Counted from the stretch's first letter, positions 33,618 through 42,359 are shown. The stretch: 64,000 nucleotides of DNA from Micromonospora okii (GCF_020884795.1 NZ_BBZF01000022.1:124001-188000); one strand, 5' to 3'. Notes: generated by a model from the sequence alone, not told the origin. Program-made: numbers and translations.

Positions 33618-35279
33618 GTGTCCGCTCAGGAAGCCGTCGATTCGGGTGACACCGCCTGGGTGCTGGTCTGCGCGGGGTTGGTGCTGTTCATGACCCCCGG
33701 CCTCGCCGCCTTCTACGGCGGCATGGTCCGCACCCGCAACGTCCTGGCCATGCTGCAACAGAACATGGTCGCGCTGGGGGTGGTGAGCCTGACCTGGGTG
33801 CTGGTCGGGTACACCATCGCGTTCGGCGACGACGCCGGCAGCGGGCTCTTCGGCAACCTGGAGCTGCTCGGGCTGACCGACCTGAAGGCGCCGCCCGCCC
33901 CCAACCTCCACGTCGTCGAGGGAAGGGTCACGATCCCGACGCTGGCGTTCGTGGCGTTCCAGATGATGTTCGCGGTGATCACGCCCGCGCTCGCCACGGG
34001 CGCCACGGCGGGCCGGCTGAGGTTCGGCGGCTGGGTGCTGTTCCTGGCGATCTGGTCCATCGTGGTCTACGCGCCGGTCGCGCACTGGCTGTGGCACCCC
34101 GGGGGCTGGCTGGCGAAGTTCGGCACCCAGGACTGGGCCGGCGGCCTCGTCGTCCACGCGAGCGCCGGGGCGGCGGTGCTCGCGCTGCTGCTCGTCGTGC
34201 GCCGCCGCCGGGGCTGGCCGCACGCGGCGGCACCGCCCAACTCCATCCCGCTGACCATCCTCGGCGCGGGCATCCTGTGGTTCGGCTGGTTCGGCTTCAA
34301 CGGCGGCGACGGGCTCCAGGCCAACGGGGTGGCCGCCCAGGCGGTGCTCAACACCCACCTCGCCGCCGCCGCCGGGATGCTCGTCTGGCTCGCGGTCGAA
34401 CGGCTCACCGACGGGCACGGCACCGTCGTCGGCGGGGTCTCGGGCGCCGTCGCGGGCCTCGCGACGGTCACCCCCACCGCCGGGTACGTCAACGCGCTCT
34501 CCGCCGTCGCGATCGGGGCGACGGCCGGCCTGGTCTGCCACTTCGCGCTCCGGCTGAAGTACCTCCTGCGGCTCGACGACGCGCTGGACGTCCTGGCCGT
34601 GCACTTCGTCGGCGGCATGCTCGGCACCCTGCTGCTCGGCCTGTTCGGCGACAGCGGCGTCAACCCGCTCGGCGCGGACGGTCTGTTCCTCGGCGGCGGG
34701 GGCGGCCTGCTGTGGCGTCAGCTCGTCGGGGTGGTCGCCGTCGTGGTGTTCTCGTTCGTGCTGACCTGGTTGATCGCCGCCGGGGTGCAGGCGGCCGTCG
34801 GGCTGCGCGCCCCCGCCGAGGACCAGGAACGCCTCGACCAGGCGCAGCAGGGCGCCGACGCGTACCACCTGGGCAGCGTGGCGGGCGTGGCCGCGCCCGG
34901 CGCGCCCCGCCGGCGGCCCGCGACCGCCGGGTCGAACCCGCCGCACCCGGCGGTCGCGGGCCACCGGGTGCGGCTGGTCAGCGCCCTGCTGGCGCCGTCG
35001 GCGGTGACGAACAGCGCGGAGCTGCGCGGGGAGCTGCTCGCCGCCGGCGCGCTGGCGATCGCGCTCTCCGACGCCTCGACCGCCACCGACGAGGCGGTGC
35101 GCCAGGTGCTCCCGCGCGGCTACTGGCAGGAGCAGCCCCTCGTGGAGCGGCTGCGGGTGACCGTGCTGGTGCCCGGCGACGGGGTCGACGGCGTCATGGA
35201 CGTGCTCGACCGGTTCGGGGCCCGGCGCGCGGAGGCCTTCGTGCAGGACGCGGAGCAGATCCGGGGAACCGGCGCGTGA
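33618..35279 (+). CDS. amt: Ammonium transporter Amt with PII-like C-terminal domain
   Basis: 553 residues, about 120 longer than a plain Amt. Residues ~1-400 are the 11-helix channel: GLAAFYGGMVRTRNVLAMLQQN, FQMMFAVITPALATGA (gate Phe), DWAGGLVVHASAG and LAVHFVGGMLGTLLLG (the two pore histidines). After a Pro/Arg linker, residues ~450-553 follow the PII/GlnB layout. A first strand (VRLVSALLAP) is followed by a helix (ELRGELLAAG), then a loop where the T-loop would be (STATDEAVRQVLPRGYW), a strand (RLRVTVLVPGDG), a helix and a last strand reading EAFVQDAEQIRGTG, like PII's IFV..VE...RI.TGE. The fused domain may gate the channel directly. It is the last gene of the urea operon. Confidence 0.92.
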   Translation: MSAQEAVDSGDTAWVLVCAGLVLFMTPGLAAFYGGMVRTRNVLAMLQQNMVALGVVSLTWVLVGYTIAFGDDAGSGLFGNLELLGLTDLKAPPAPNLHVVEGRVTIPTLAFVAFQMMFAVITPALATGATAGRLRFGGWVLFLAIWSIVVYAPVAHWLWHPGGWLAKFGTQDWAGGLVVHASAGAAVLALLLVVRRRRGWPHAAAPPNSIPLTILGAGILWFGWFGFNGGDGLQANGVAAQAVLNTHLAAAAGMLVWLAVERLTDGHGTVVGGVSGAVAGLATVTPTAGYVNALSAVAIGATAGLVCHFALRLKYLLRLDDALDVLAVHFVGGMLGTLLLGLFGDSGVNPLGADGLFLGGGGGLLWRQLVGVVAVVVFSFVLTWLIAAGVQAAVGLRAPAEDQERLDQAQQGADAYHLGSVAGVAAPGAPRRRPATAGSNPPHPAVAGHRVRLVSALLAPSAVTNSAELRGELLAAGALAIALSDASTATDEAVRQVLPRGYWQEQPLVERLRVTVLVPGDGVDGVMDVLDRFGARRAEAFVQDAEQIRGTGA

Positions 35280-35572
35280 CCGGGATGGAGGGAAACGATT
35301 TCGCCGAGGTGGCCACGCGGAATTGACGCACCGACCTCCTGAATACCAGGAAGGCCCCGCCGATCGGTGAAGTCGACAACTGCGTTCCGCCATTTCGTCG
35401 CGGGGCGCGGAGGCGGGCGGCGTCGGCGGGCTGAACCCGCCCGCGCGCCCCGGTCTCCGCAAGCGCGCCGTCATTGTCCAAAAGCCGACCGCTCGCCGCT
35501 GATCCGTGATCTCCATAGATAGCTATGCTGCAATGGGAATCGCATTTCACCGTACGGCGGACGGGGGATCGG
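35280..35572. other. 293-bp intergenic region before the caspase cassette
   Basis: No supported gene. I see no clear terminator for the urea operon. TA-rich boxes TAGATA, TAGCTA and TATGCT overlap at 35516-35529 and look like -10 elements for the cassette. They overlap an in-frame ATG at 35525, which argues that translation starts further downstream. Confidence 0.4.
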
Positions 35573-36106
35573 GTGACGGAGGACCGGGTGACGACGTCGG
35601 AGGCCCTGGTCCTGCGGGTGACGAGCCGCCGGTACGCGGCGCACCATCCGGCCTGGCACGATCAGGTGGCGCTGCTGGGCCGCGACCTGCGGGAGTTGCG
35701 CCCCGCCCCGGGCGCCCCGGCCGACGGGGTTCCGCTGCGCGTGCGGGTCGGCTCGCCGGCACCGGTCGACGGCCCGACCAAGGGCCTGGTGGAGGTCGGC
35801 GCGGTGGTGCTGGCCTCGGCGCAGATGGTTCACGCCGCCGCGTTGATCATCCGGGAGTGGGCCAAGCTGGACGCGACCCGGGAGTTCAGCGTGGAGCTGG
35901 AGCGGGAGGACGGCACGACCGTCCTCAAGGGGCGCGGCGGCCCGGGGATCGAGGCCGTCCGGGATGCCCTGCGGGCCCATTTGGCAGCCGACCCGCCGGT
36001 CGCCGTCCCGTCGATCGTCGCCGACCCGCCGGCCGCCGCCGTCCCCTCGATCGCCGCGCCGCCGCAGCGGGAGCCGGCGGATGTCGAGCCGGCGGATGAC
36101 CGGTGA
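35573..36106 (+). CDS. EACC1-like effector-associated protein
   Basis: About 177 residues from the GTG at 35573 (GGGGGA 4-5 bases upstream). A second GTG at 35588 with GGAGG is equally good. The core has a strand/helix start (ALVLRVTSRRYAAHHPAWHDQVALLGRDLRELRP), a Gly/Pro loop, a hydrophobic helix (LVEVGAVVLASAQMVHAAALIIREWAKL), then FSVELEREDGTTVLKGRGGPGIEAVRDALRAHL. That order matches the 'effector-associated constant component' EACC1 adaptors known from actinobacterial conflict systems. The C-terminus is a Pro/Ala tail with a repeated VPSI.. unit. It overlaps the caspase gene by 26 bases. The family call is from memory of the pattern; coding is near-certain. Confidence 0.75.
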   Translation: MTEDRVTTSEALVLRVTSRRYAAHHPAWHDQVALLGRDLRELRPAPGAPADGVPLRVRVGSPAPVDGPTKGLVEVGAVVLASAQMVHAAALIIREWAKLDATREFSVELEREDGTTVLKGRGGPGIEAVRDALRAHLAADPPVAVPSIVADPPAAAVPSIAAPPQREPADVEPADDR

Positions 36107-37556
36107 GCCCGGCTCGACCGCCTTCAAGGCGCTGGCGGTCGGCAACGCGCACTTCCCGGCGGACCCCCACCGGCTGACCACGCTGAACGGCCCGCTCAAC
36201 GACGTGGACGCGGTCTGCGCGGCGCTGTCGGACGCCGAGACCGGGCTCTTCCGCTGCCAGCCACCGCTGAAGGACGCCACCGCCCGCGCCATGCTGGACA
36301 CGATCGAGGAGTTCTTCACGGCGGCGGACCGCGACGACTGCCTGCTCTTCTACTACAGCGGCCACGGCCGCACCGACGTCGGCGGCAACTTCTACCTGTG
36401 CGCCGGCGACACCGACACCGCCTCCCTGACCACCCCTCGGGTGACGGGCGCCGACCTGCGGGCGCTGGTGCACCACTCCCCGGCGCTGCTGAAGGTCGTC
36501 ATCCTCGACTGCTGCTACGCCACCCACTTCAAGGGCGGCGTGTGGCCGCCGGGGTACTTCCGGGGGGAGGGGAGCTTCGTGCTGGCCGCGACGCGGGGGC
36601 CCGGCGACCCGCTGGTGCCGGACGCAGCGACGCCCGACGGCCTCAGCCCCTTCACGGAGGCGTTCGTCGAGGCGCTGCGCCGCGACGACCTGGACGCCGA
36701 CGACGACGGGTACGTCACCGCGGCGGACGTCTCCGCGTACATCACCGCACGCGCCCGGTCGTCGCCGGCCGCGCCCTTCGCGCTGGACCGCTGGCTGGGC
36801 ACCGGCATCGTCCCCCTCGCCCGGGCCCGGCGGCCGGACGGGACCCGGCCGGCGCGACCCGCGCCGGTGGCTCCCCGCCGACCGGCGTCCCCGCCGGCCG
36901 TCGAGCTGCCCGGCGCGACCTTCCCCGTCGCGGTGCGCCCGGGGCCGTGGCCGGAGCTGCTGCCGGTCCCGGCGGACGGGCCGCCCGCGTTCCACCTGAG
37001 CCGCCACCTGGTGACCCACGCGCAGTTCCGCCACTTCCTGCTGGATCCGGCCAACGCCGCGTGGCGGCCCCGGGCCGCGCGCCGGCAACGCCGCCTCGCC
37101 GACCCCGACTACCTGCGGCACTGGGACGGGCTGACGTACCCGCCGGGGTGGGAGCACCGCCCGGTGGTCGGGGTCAGCGCGTCGGCCGCCGCCGCCTACG
37201 CGACGTGGGCGGGGCAGCGGCTCGGCCGCCCGCTGCGGCTGCCGCGCGCCGACGAGTGGGAACGCGCCGCCGCGGCCGGGCGGTGCGGGGACTGGGTGGC
37301 CGAGGACATCGCCGCCGGCCGGGTGAACTTCCGGCACACCCTGGCCGAGCCCTCCGAGGTCGGCGAGTTCGAGGCCGGCCCGGACGGGCTGGCCGACCTG
37401 CTGGGCAACGCGTGGGAGATCTGCCTCGACGCGGCGGGCCTGCCGGTGCTGCGCGGCGGGGCCTTCGACACCCCGGCCGGCCGGCTGCTGGAGGAGCGGC
37501 CCCTGGCGTCGCGCACCGAGTGCCGTTCCGACGCCGGGTTCCGGTGCGCCTGCTGA
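36081..37556 (+). CDS. Caspase-like peptidase fused to FGE-type domain
   Basis: 491 residues. Residues ~15-235 are a caspase-fold (C14) protease: FKALAVGNAHFP, LNGPLNDVDAVCAAL, LLFYYSGHGRTDVGGNFYL (His95) and KVVILDCCYATHFKGG (Cys145 after D143-C144). A Pro/Arg linker (~250-275) leads to a formylglycine-generating-enzyme/SUMF1 fold (FHLSRHLVTHAQFRHFL ... RPVVGVSASAAAAYATWAGQRLGRPLRLPRADEWERAA ... DLLGNAWEICLD ... VLRGGAFDT ... GFRCAC). The active-site Cys pair expected after RGG.(W/F) is absent, so this domain probably binds ligand rather than oxidises cysteine. I chose ATG 36081 because GGGAG precedes it; 36096 is an alternative. It overlaps the EACC1-like gene. Confidence 0.88.
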   Translation: MSSRRMTGEPGSTAFKALAVGNAHFPADPHRLTTLNGPLNDVDAVCAALSDAETGLFRCQPPLKDATARAMLDTIEEFFTAADRDDCLLFYYSGHGRTDVGGNFYLCAGDTDTASLTTPRVTGADLRALVHHSPALLKVVILDCCYATHFKGGVWPPGYFRGEGSFVLAATRGPGDPLVPDAATPDGLSPFTEAFVEALRRDDLDADDDGYVTAADVSAYITARARSSPAAPFALDRWLGTGIVPLARARRPDGTRPARPAPVAPRRPASPPAVELPGATFPVAVRPGPWPELLPVPADGPPAFHLSRHLVTHAQFRHFLLDPANAAWRPRAARRQRRLADPDYLRHWDGLTYPPGWEHRPVVGVSASAAAAYATWAGQRLGRPLRLPRADEWERAAAAGRCGDWVAEDIAAGRVNFRHTLAEPSEVGEFEAGPDGLADLLGNAWEICLDAAGLPVLRGGAFDTPAGRLLEERPLASRTECRSDAGFRCAC

Positions 37557-37571
37557 CGAGGAGGGGCCGCG

Positions 37572-40100
37572 ATGGCCGACAACGTGTTCGACGAGCTCTT
37601 CCTCAAGGTCCCGCACGCCTGGGAACCGGACGAGGCCGAGCGGGCCAAGCAGGAGTTCCGCCACCGGCGTCCCGCCGTGCCCCGGCACGTGGTGCGGGGT
37701 CTGTGGCAGTACTGGCGGCAGCGCCAGCCGGAGCGACCGCTCTTCGCCGACCCGGACCAGGACCTCGCGCTGCTGCTGCACGCCCAGGCGTTCGGCCTGG
37801 ACATCGGCGTTCCCGACGCCACCGATCCGCTCGCCGCGCTGCTGGCCCGGGCGCGGGAGTCGGCCGACTGCGCGCCGCTGACGCCGCCGCCGCTGACGTG
37901 GGGGCCCCGGGCCGCGCTCGCCACCCAGGTGCGGGCGGCGCTGCCGAGCACCCTGGTCCGGGCGTGGGTGGTGGCCGACGAGCAGGGGCCGATCGAGGTG
38001 CTGGTGGTCGGCGCGGGCCTGCCGGAGATCCGGCAGGACGTCGTGCAGGCCGCGCTGATGACCTCCCTGCGGATCAACGGCCTGGTCGACACCGGCGCCG
38101 GTGAGATGATCGGCGACGTCGTGGGGGTCGGCGTCGCCCGCGTCTCCGCCGGGCTGGCCGGCAGGGGCTCCGCGATCGAGCTGCCGTCGGTCTTCGACGC
38201 CCGGCGCGTGACCGTCGCCGAGGGCGCGGCGTCGACGGCGCGCGGCGCGCTGCGCGACCTCGTCAACGGCCTGCGGGCGCTGGAGCGCGAGACCAACCTG
38301 GTCGAGGTGGCCGAGGTCCGGTACGCCGACCTCGCCGGCTTCGCCGACACCGTCCGGGCGATGGCCGACCGGGCCGCCGACGAGCCCTACCACGCGCTGC
38401 TGCGCCCGGCGTCCACCGAGGCCGGCGAGGGCGGCCTGGTCGCGCTGCTGCCCTGCCTGCGCACGGCCCACGCCGACGAGGGGGCGGGGGCCGCCGTGGG
38501 CCTGGCGCTGCACCCGGACCTGCTGGCGACCGAGGCGTACGGCCGGCTGGAGGAGGCCCACCAGCGGGTGCTGACCCGGCGGCTGATCCTGGACGCCGAG
38601 CTGCGCCGCGACCAGATCGAGGCCGACATCAGGTGGTTGCGCTCCGAGCACGACGACTACGCGGCCGCGACCCCGGAGGAACGCCGGGCCAACTGGGAGT
38701 CGGTCGTGCTGCTGGTCGAGAGGTTCGACGAGCGCACCGGCACGAAGATCAAGCTGGCCGAACCGGAGGAGATGAACACCGACACGTACATGTTGACGCA
38801 CGTCCCGCAGTTGATCACCGTACGTCAGCGGTGGGCCGACCGGCTCAACGAGCTGGTGGTCAACCTCCGGTCGGCGGCCGGGCAGCCGCACGCCCCGGCC
38901 CGGCAGCTCGCGGCGGGCCGGTTCCTCGACGCGGTCCTGCGCGACGTCACGCCCGACGAGAGCCCGGCCACCGAGCTGGCGTTCCGCCGCTGGGCCGAGG
39001 GGGTCGCGCCGATGCTGCGCTACGAGTGGCGTCACGAGCTGCGCCGGCAGCGCATCGCCCCGGAGGACGTGTTCACCCGGCACACCGCCTTCCTCACCCG
39101 CTACCTGCCCCCGATCGGCGGCGACGACGCGGCGCTCTTCGTCGGCGCGTACTCGATCGTCGACGAGCGGCGCTCGGCGGTGCTGGCCGACGCCGCGCGC
39201 GGGGTGCTGGTGGTGCGCGACGCCACCGACCACGCCGAGCCGGAGGCCGCCGGGACCGCCGACGCCCCCGAGGCGGTCGCCGCCGCCGACGCCGCGTGGG
39301 ACGCGCTGGCCCGGCTCGCGGAGGACCCGGGCGCCGACGAGGAGGCGTTCACGGCCGCCTTCCTGAGCACCATGCGCGCCCACCCCCGGCACACGGCCCG
39401 GCGGATGGTCGACACGCTCCAGCCGCCGGAGCCGGGCGCCGCCGAGGCGGAGGCCCTGGCGGAGGAGATGCGCCGGGCGGAGCGCGCGATGTCGCTGAGC
39501 GAGGGGATGGACCGCGCCCGCACGGCGATGCGGATGTCGGCGTTCCTGACCGCCCGGCAGAGCCTGGACAACGTCCGCGCCGAGCCGCACTGGGAGGCGC
39601 GGGCCTGGCTGCTGCGCGCGATCGTGGAGTGCGTGGCGGCCGACCTGCCGGGCCGGGAGGTTCCCGGCCTGCTCGGCAGCGGGATGGCGGGCCTGCCGCC
39701 GGCGGCGCTGCGCGCGCTGGACGAGGCGGTCGGCCTCGACCCGGGCTACACCGCGAGCTGGCTCGCCGCCCTGCCGGAGGTCGACCTGGGCCGCGCCATC
39801 CGGCGGCTGTTCCACGGCATCCCGCGCATCCGTGCGGCCACCTCCGAACGGGAACGCGCGGCCTGGCTGTTCCGCACGGCGGTCGAGTCCGCCCGGCTGG
39901 CCCGGCAGCTCGAACAGGCCGGCGAGGAGCTGGCCGAGGAGCACGAGGCGATCGACGCGGCCCTGGTCGTCCTGGGTCGGGCGCTGGAGGACGTCCTCGT
40001 CGGCGCGTTCGTCGGCGGGGCCCGCAACGAGGCCGAGCAACTGCTCGAACTGCTGACCGGCGAGGAGCCGCCCCGCTACGGCGGCGTGACGGGAGCCTGA
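37572..40100 (+). CDS. Large unknown protein of caspase cassette (842 aa)
   Basis: The ATG follows GAGGAGGGG, 15 bases after the caspase gene. The protein is mostly alpha-helical and charged. Landmarks are HVVRGLWQYWRQRQPERPLFADPDQDL (~40-65), a mixed alpha/beta part (LVRAWVVADEQGPIEVLVVGAGLPEIRQDVV, ~130-165), DVVGVGVARVSAGLAGRGSAIEL, a helix-rich middle (RQRWADRLNELVVNLRSAAG) and an Ala/Glu-rich C-terminal half with TPR-like helices (HPRHTARRMVDTLQP; SEGMDRARTAMRMSAFLTARQSLDNV). No P-loop, protease or membrane motif. I do not recognise the family. It is probably the sensor, substrate or scaffold partner of the caspase. Confidence 0.8.
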   Translation: MADNVFDELFLKVPHAWEPDEAERAKQEFRHRRPAVPRHVVRGLWQYWRQRQPERPLFADPDQDLALLLHAQAFGLDIGVPDATDPLAALLARARESADCAPLTPPPLTWGPRAALATQVRAALPSTLVRAWVVADEQGPIEVLVVGAGLPEIRQDVVQAALMTSLRINGLVDTGAGEMIGDVVGVGVARVSAGLAGRGSAIELPSVFDARRVTVAEGAASTARGALRDLVNGLRALERETNLVEVAEVRYADLAGFADTVRAMADRAADEPYHALLRPASTEAGEGGLVALLPCLRTAHADEGAGAAVGLALHPDLLATEAYGRLEEAHQRVLTRRLILDAELRRDQIEADIRWLRSEHDDYAAATPEERRANWESVVLLVERFDERTGTKIKLAEPEEMNTDTYMLTHVPQLITVRQRWADRLNELVVNLRSAAGQPHAPARQLAAGRFLDAVLRDVTPDESPATELAFRRWAEGVAPMLRYEWRHELRRQRIAPEDVFTRHTAFLTRYLPPIGGDDAALFVGAYSIVDERRSAVLADAARGVLVVRDATDHAEPEAAGTADAPEAVAAADAAWDALARLAEDPGADEEAFTAAFLSTMRAHPRHTARRMVDTLQPPEPGAAEAEALAEEMRRAERAMSLSEGMDRARTAMRMSAFLTARQSLDNVRAEPHWEARAWLLRAIVECVAADLPGREVPGLLGSGMAGLPPAALRALDEAVGLDPGYTASWLAALPEVDLGRAIRRLFHGIPRIRAATSERERAAWLFRTAVESARLARQLEQAGEELAEEHEAIDAALVVLGRALEDVLVGAFVGGARNEAEQLLELLTGEEPPRYGGVTGA

Positions 40101-41464
40101 TGGAGAACGAACTGTACGTCGTGGCCCTGGTCCGCTCCTCCGAGCGGGCGCGGGCCGCGATCGGCCAGGTGCTGGGCGACTTCGCGCGGGCCGACCTGCT
40201 GCGCCGCGTCGGCCGGCCCGGGCAGACCGCGGAGGAACTGGCCGAGCTGGCGGCCCGGGTGCGGGCCGAGTTCACCCCGGCGCGGCTGCCCGCCGCCCTG
40301 ACCGAAGTGCACCTGCGGATGCTGGTGGCCCCGGCCAGCCTGCCGGTGCTGGCCGGGGTGCTGCGCTGCCCCGTGGCGGACGTGCACGCGACGCTGCTGG
40401 ACGCCCACCAGCTCGCCCGGGCGCTGCGCGACGCCGGTGACGCCCGCGCCGGGATAGCCGACTCCGAGTTGCTGCTGCTCAGCCTCCTGCCGCGGCTGCC
40501 CCGGCTGGCCGCGGCCCACGCCCTCGACGCCGGGGACTGGGGCCCGTTCGTGGAGCGGCGGGGCTGGCTCACCCCGCTGGCGGTGCGGCGGCTCGGCGCG
40601 GAGGCGGCGGCCCGGTCCTGGCCCGCCGACGCCCGCCCGAGCCGGGTGCTGGCCGGCATCCTCGAGCAGACTGGCGCGGGGCGCGACCGGGCGGAGTCGT
40701 CGCCCCGGTTCGACACGCTGGCCCTGATCGAGCTGCGCCGCCGCATCGGCCTGCTGGCCGAGCAGTTGCGCGAGGACGCCTCGACGCACGCCGAGGAGGC
40801 CGCGCTCCTGGCCCCCGACCTCACCAGCGTGGCCCGGCTGCCCGCCTGGCTCCAGCTCTACGAGCGCGGTGCCGTGGCGGTGGGCCTGCACCGGCTGTTC
40901 ACCGGGTCGACGTCGCTGGCGGAGCTGTTGCAGGGCAACTACGCCGAACCGCCCCCGGTGACGGGCGACCCCGCGCCGGACGAGGGGCTGGGCATCACCA
41001 ACGAGCTGGCGTTCGGCACGTTCCGCAAGCGGATCGCGTTCGACGTCACCTGCGTGCTGGCGGGCCAGAGCGAACCGCAGGTCGTGCTCCGCTGCCGGGG
41101 CCTGCCGAAGGCCCAGTACGGGCCGGTGCGGGAGAAGATCCTCTCCCTGGGCCCCGCCGACCTCGCCGAGATCGGCACGTCGGTGGGGGAGCGCCTGCTC
41201 AACACGCAGGTGGCGCAGCACCACGGGCTGCGCGGCCGGCTGCGGTACGTGCTGCGCCAGCACGGGCCGCAGGCCGTCCAGTGCGTCCTGCTGGCCGGGG
41301 TGCGCCGGCCGATCGTCGTCCCGTCACCGTGGCACGAGTACCTGGCGACGACCCTGCCGTACGCGGAGCCGCCCGACGCGGACACCCGGTTCGCCGGGCT
41401 CGACGAGGTCAACCGGGCCCTGCGCGCCGGCGCCGGCCACCGCCGCATCGAGGAGGTCCGCTGA
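40100..41464 (+). CDS. Unknown protein of caspase cassette (454 aa)
   Basis: The start codon shares one base with the stop of the 842-aa gene (TGATG), so the two are tightly coupled. The first ~280 residues are helical and Leu/Ala/Arg-rich (LYVVALVRSSERARAAIGQVLGDFARADLL ... LLLLSLLPRLPRLAAAHALDAG). The C-terminal ~150 residues are mixed: NELAFGTFRKRIAFDVTCVLAGQSEPQVVLRCRG, EIGTSVGERLLNTQVAQHHGLRGRLRYVL and VQCVLLAGVRRPIVVPSPWHEYLATTLPY. No catalytic motif recognised, no signal or membrane span. It likely forms a complex with the preceding product. Confidence 0.78.
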   Translation: MENELYVVALVRSSERARAAIGQVLGDFARADLLRRVGRPGQTAEELAELAARVRAEFTPARLPAALTEVHLRMLVAPASLPVLAGVLRCPVADVHATLLDAHQLARALRDAGDARAGIADSELLLLSLLPRLPRLAAAHALDAGDWGPFVERRGWLTPLAVRRLGAEAAARSWPADARPSRVLAGILEQTGAGRDRAESSPRFDTLALIELRRRIGLLAEQLREDASTHAEEAALLAPDLTSVARLPAWLQLYERGAVAVGLHRLFTGSTSLAELLQGNYAEPPPVTGDPAPDEGLGITNELAFGTFRKRIAFDVTCVLAGQSEPQVVLRCRGLPKAQYGPVREKILSLGPADLAEIGTSVGERLLNTQVAQHHGLRGRLRYVLRQHGPQAVQCVLLAGVRRPIVVPSPWHEYLATTLPYAEPPDADTRFAGLDEVNRALRAGAGHRRIEEVR

Positions 41465-41495
41465 CGCGGACCCGGCACGACTGGGGGAACTGCCC

Positions 41496-42260
41496 ATGCG
41501 TACCACCACCAACCCGGCGATCCGGAGCCTGCTGACCTCCACGGGAACCGCGCCGGCCAAGCGGGCGACGCCGCAGCGCGCGCACCCGGCCTACCGTGGC
41601 GGCGGCACCGGACGCCCGCTGACGGTCGACGACGTGGTGACCCGGACCTCGGCCACCCTCGCCGCGACCGTGGCGAGCGCGCTCGCCACGGGGTACCTGG
41701 GCCGGGGGGAGATCGTGCTGCCCGCCGCGCTGCTGGCCCTCGGCCTCGGCCTCTACCTGACGTTCCGGCCCCGTGCAAGCATCGCGCTCACCCTCCTCTA
41801 CGCCGTGACCCAGGGCGTGGTGATCGGCGCGACGACGAAGCTGCTCGACGGGGCGTTCCCCGGCGTCGCCACGCAGGCGGTGACCGGCACCGCCGCCGTC
41901 TTCGTCGCGATGCTGGTGGTCTACCGGGTGCGGCTGCTGCGGCTGACCACCAGGCGGGTGAAGTGGTTCGTGGTCGTCAGCATCGGCGTCCTCGCCCTGA
42001 CGCTGGTCAACGCCCTGGCCGTCGCCGTCTTCGGCGTCGACGTCGGGCTGCGCGGCGGCGACGGGGTCGCCACCGTCGTGGTGAGCCTGGTGTGCATCTG
42101 CCTGGCCGCGTTCAGCCTGCTGCTCAGCTTCGACGCGGCCGACCGCATGATCCGCCACGGAGTCTCCGCCGACTGGGCCTGGTACCTGGCGTTCGGGCTC
42201 GTGATGACCCTGGTGTGGCTGTATTTGGAGATCGTCTGGCTGCTCTCGGCCTTCCGCTGA
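41496..42260 (+). CDS. Bax inhibitor-1/YccA-family membrane protein
   Basis: 254 residues with a polar N-terminus (~45) and seven hydrophobic helices: VTRTSATLAATVASALATGYL, IVLPAALLALGLGLYLTF, ASIALTLLYAVTQGVVIGATT, AVTGTAAVFVAMLVVYRV, WFVVVSIGVLALTLVNALAVAVF, VVSLVCICLAAFSLLLSFDAADRMI and WAWYLAFGLVMTLVWLYLEIVWLLSAF. The FDAADRMIRHGVSADWAWYLAFGL segment is typical of the family. It may be a calcium-leak channel or a stress protein by family analogy. It lies 31 bases after the caspase cassette in the same direction, so co-transcription is possible. Confidence 0.9.
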   Translation: MRTTTNPAIRSLLTSTGTAPAKRATPQRAHPAYRGGGTGRPLTVDDVVTRTSATLAATVASALATGYLGRGEIVLPAALLALGLGLYLTFRPRASIALTLLYAVTQGVVIGATTKLLDGAFPGVATQAVTGTAAVFVAMLVVYRVRLLRLTTRRVKWFVVVSIGVLALTLVNALAVAVFGVDVGLRGGDGVATVVVSLVCICLAAFSLLLSFDAADRMIRHGVSADWAWYLAFGLVMTLVWLYLEIVWLLSAFR

Positions 42261-42270
42261 GGCGACCGGC

Positions 42271-42324
42271 GGGCCGCTCGGCCACCACCGGGTGGCTGGG
42301 CCGCTCGGCCGCCGCCGGGTGGTG
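42271..42324. repeat. 27-bp tandem duplication
   Basis: Two adjacent 27-bp units begin GGGCCGCTCGGCC at 42271 and 42298 and share 23 of 27 bases. They lie just after the Bax-inhibitor-like gene and before the terminator hairpin. No coding role. Confidence 0.7.
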
Positions 42325-42357
42325 GCCGGGCCGCCCGTGGGCCACGGGCGGCCCGGC
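42325..42357. terminator. 16-bp perfect hairpin between convergent genes
   Basis: GCCGGGCCGCCCGTGG (42325-42340) pairs with CCACGGGCGGCCCGGC (42342-42357) around one central base. It sits between the Bax-inhibitor-like gene and the response regulator, which converge. It probably terminates both. Confidence 0.8.
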
Positions 42358-42359
42358 GG

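Noticed and set aside
31368..35516. A long minus-strand frame across ureD, the urea channel and amt
   Set aside because: Antisense to three well-recognised genes and made of His/Arg/Gly/Glu-rich filler.
35194..35550. A 118-codon minus-strand frame before the caspase cassette
   Set aside because: No ribosome site, basic low-complexity translation, and it runs into the amt coding region antisense.
35525..35572. ATG 35525 as start of the EACC1-like gene
   Set aside because: It overlaps the TA-rich promoter-like boxes and lacks a ribosome site; GTG 35573 and 35588 have good ones.
35925..40040. A 1371-codon minus-strand frame
   Set aside because: Antisense to the caspase cassette, whose + strand proteins have real motifs, ribosome sites and coupled starts.
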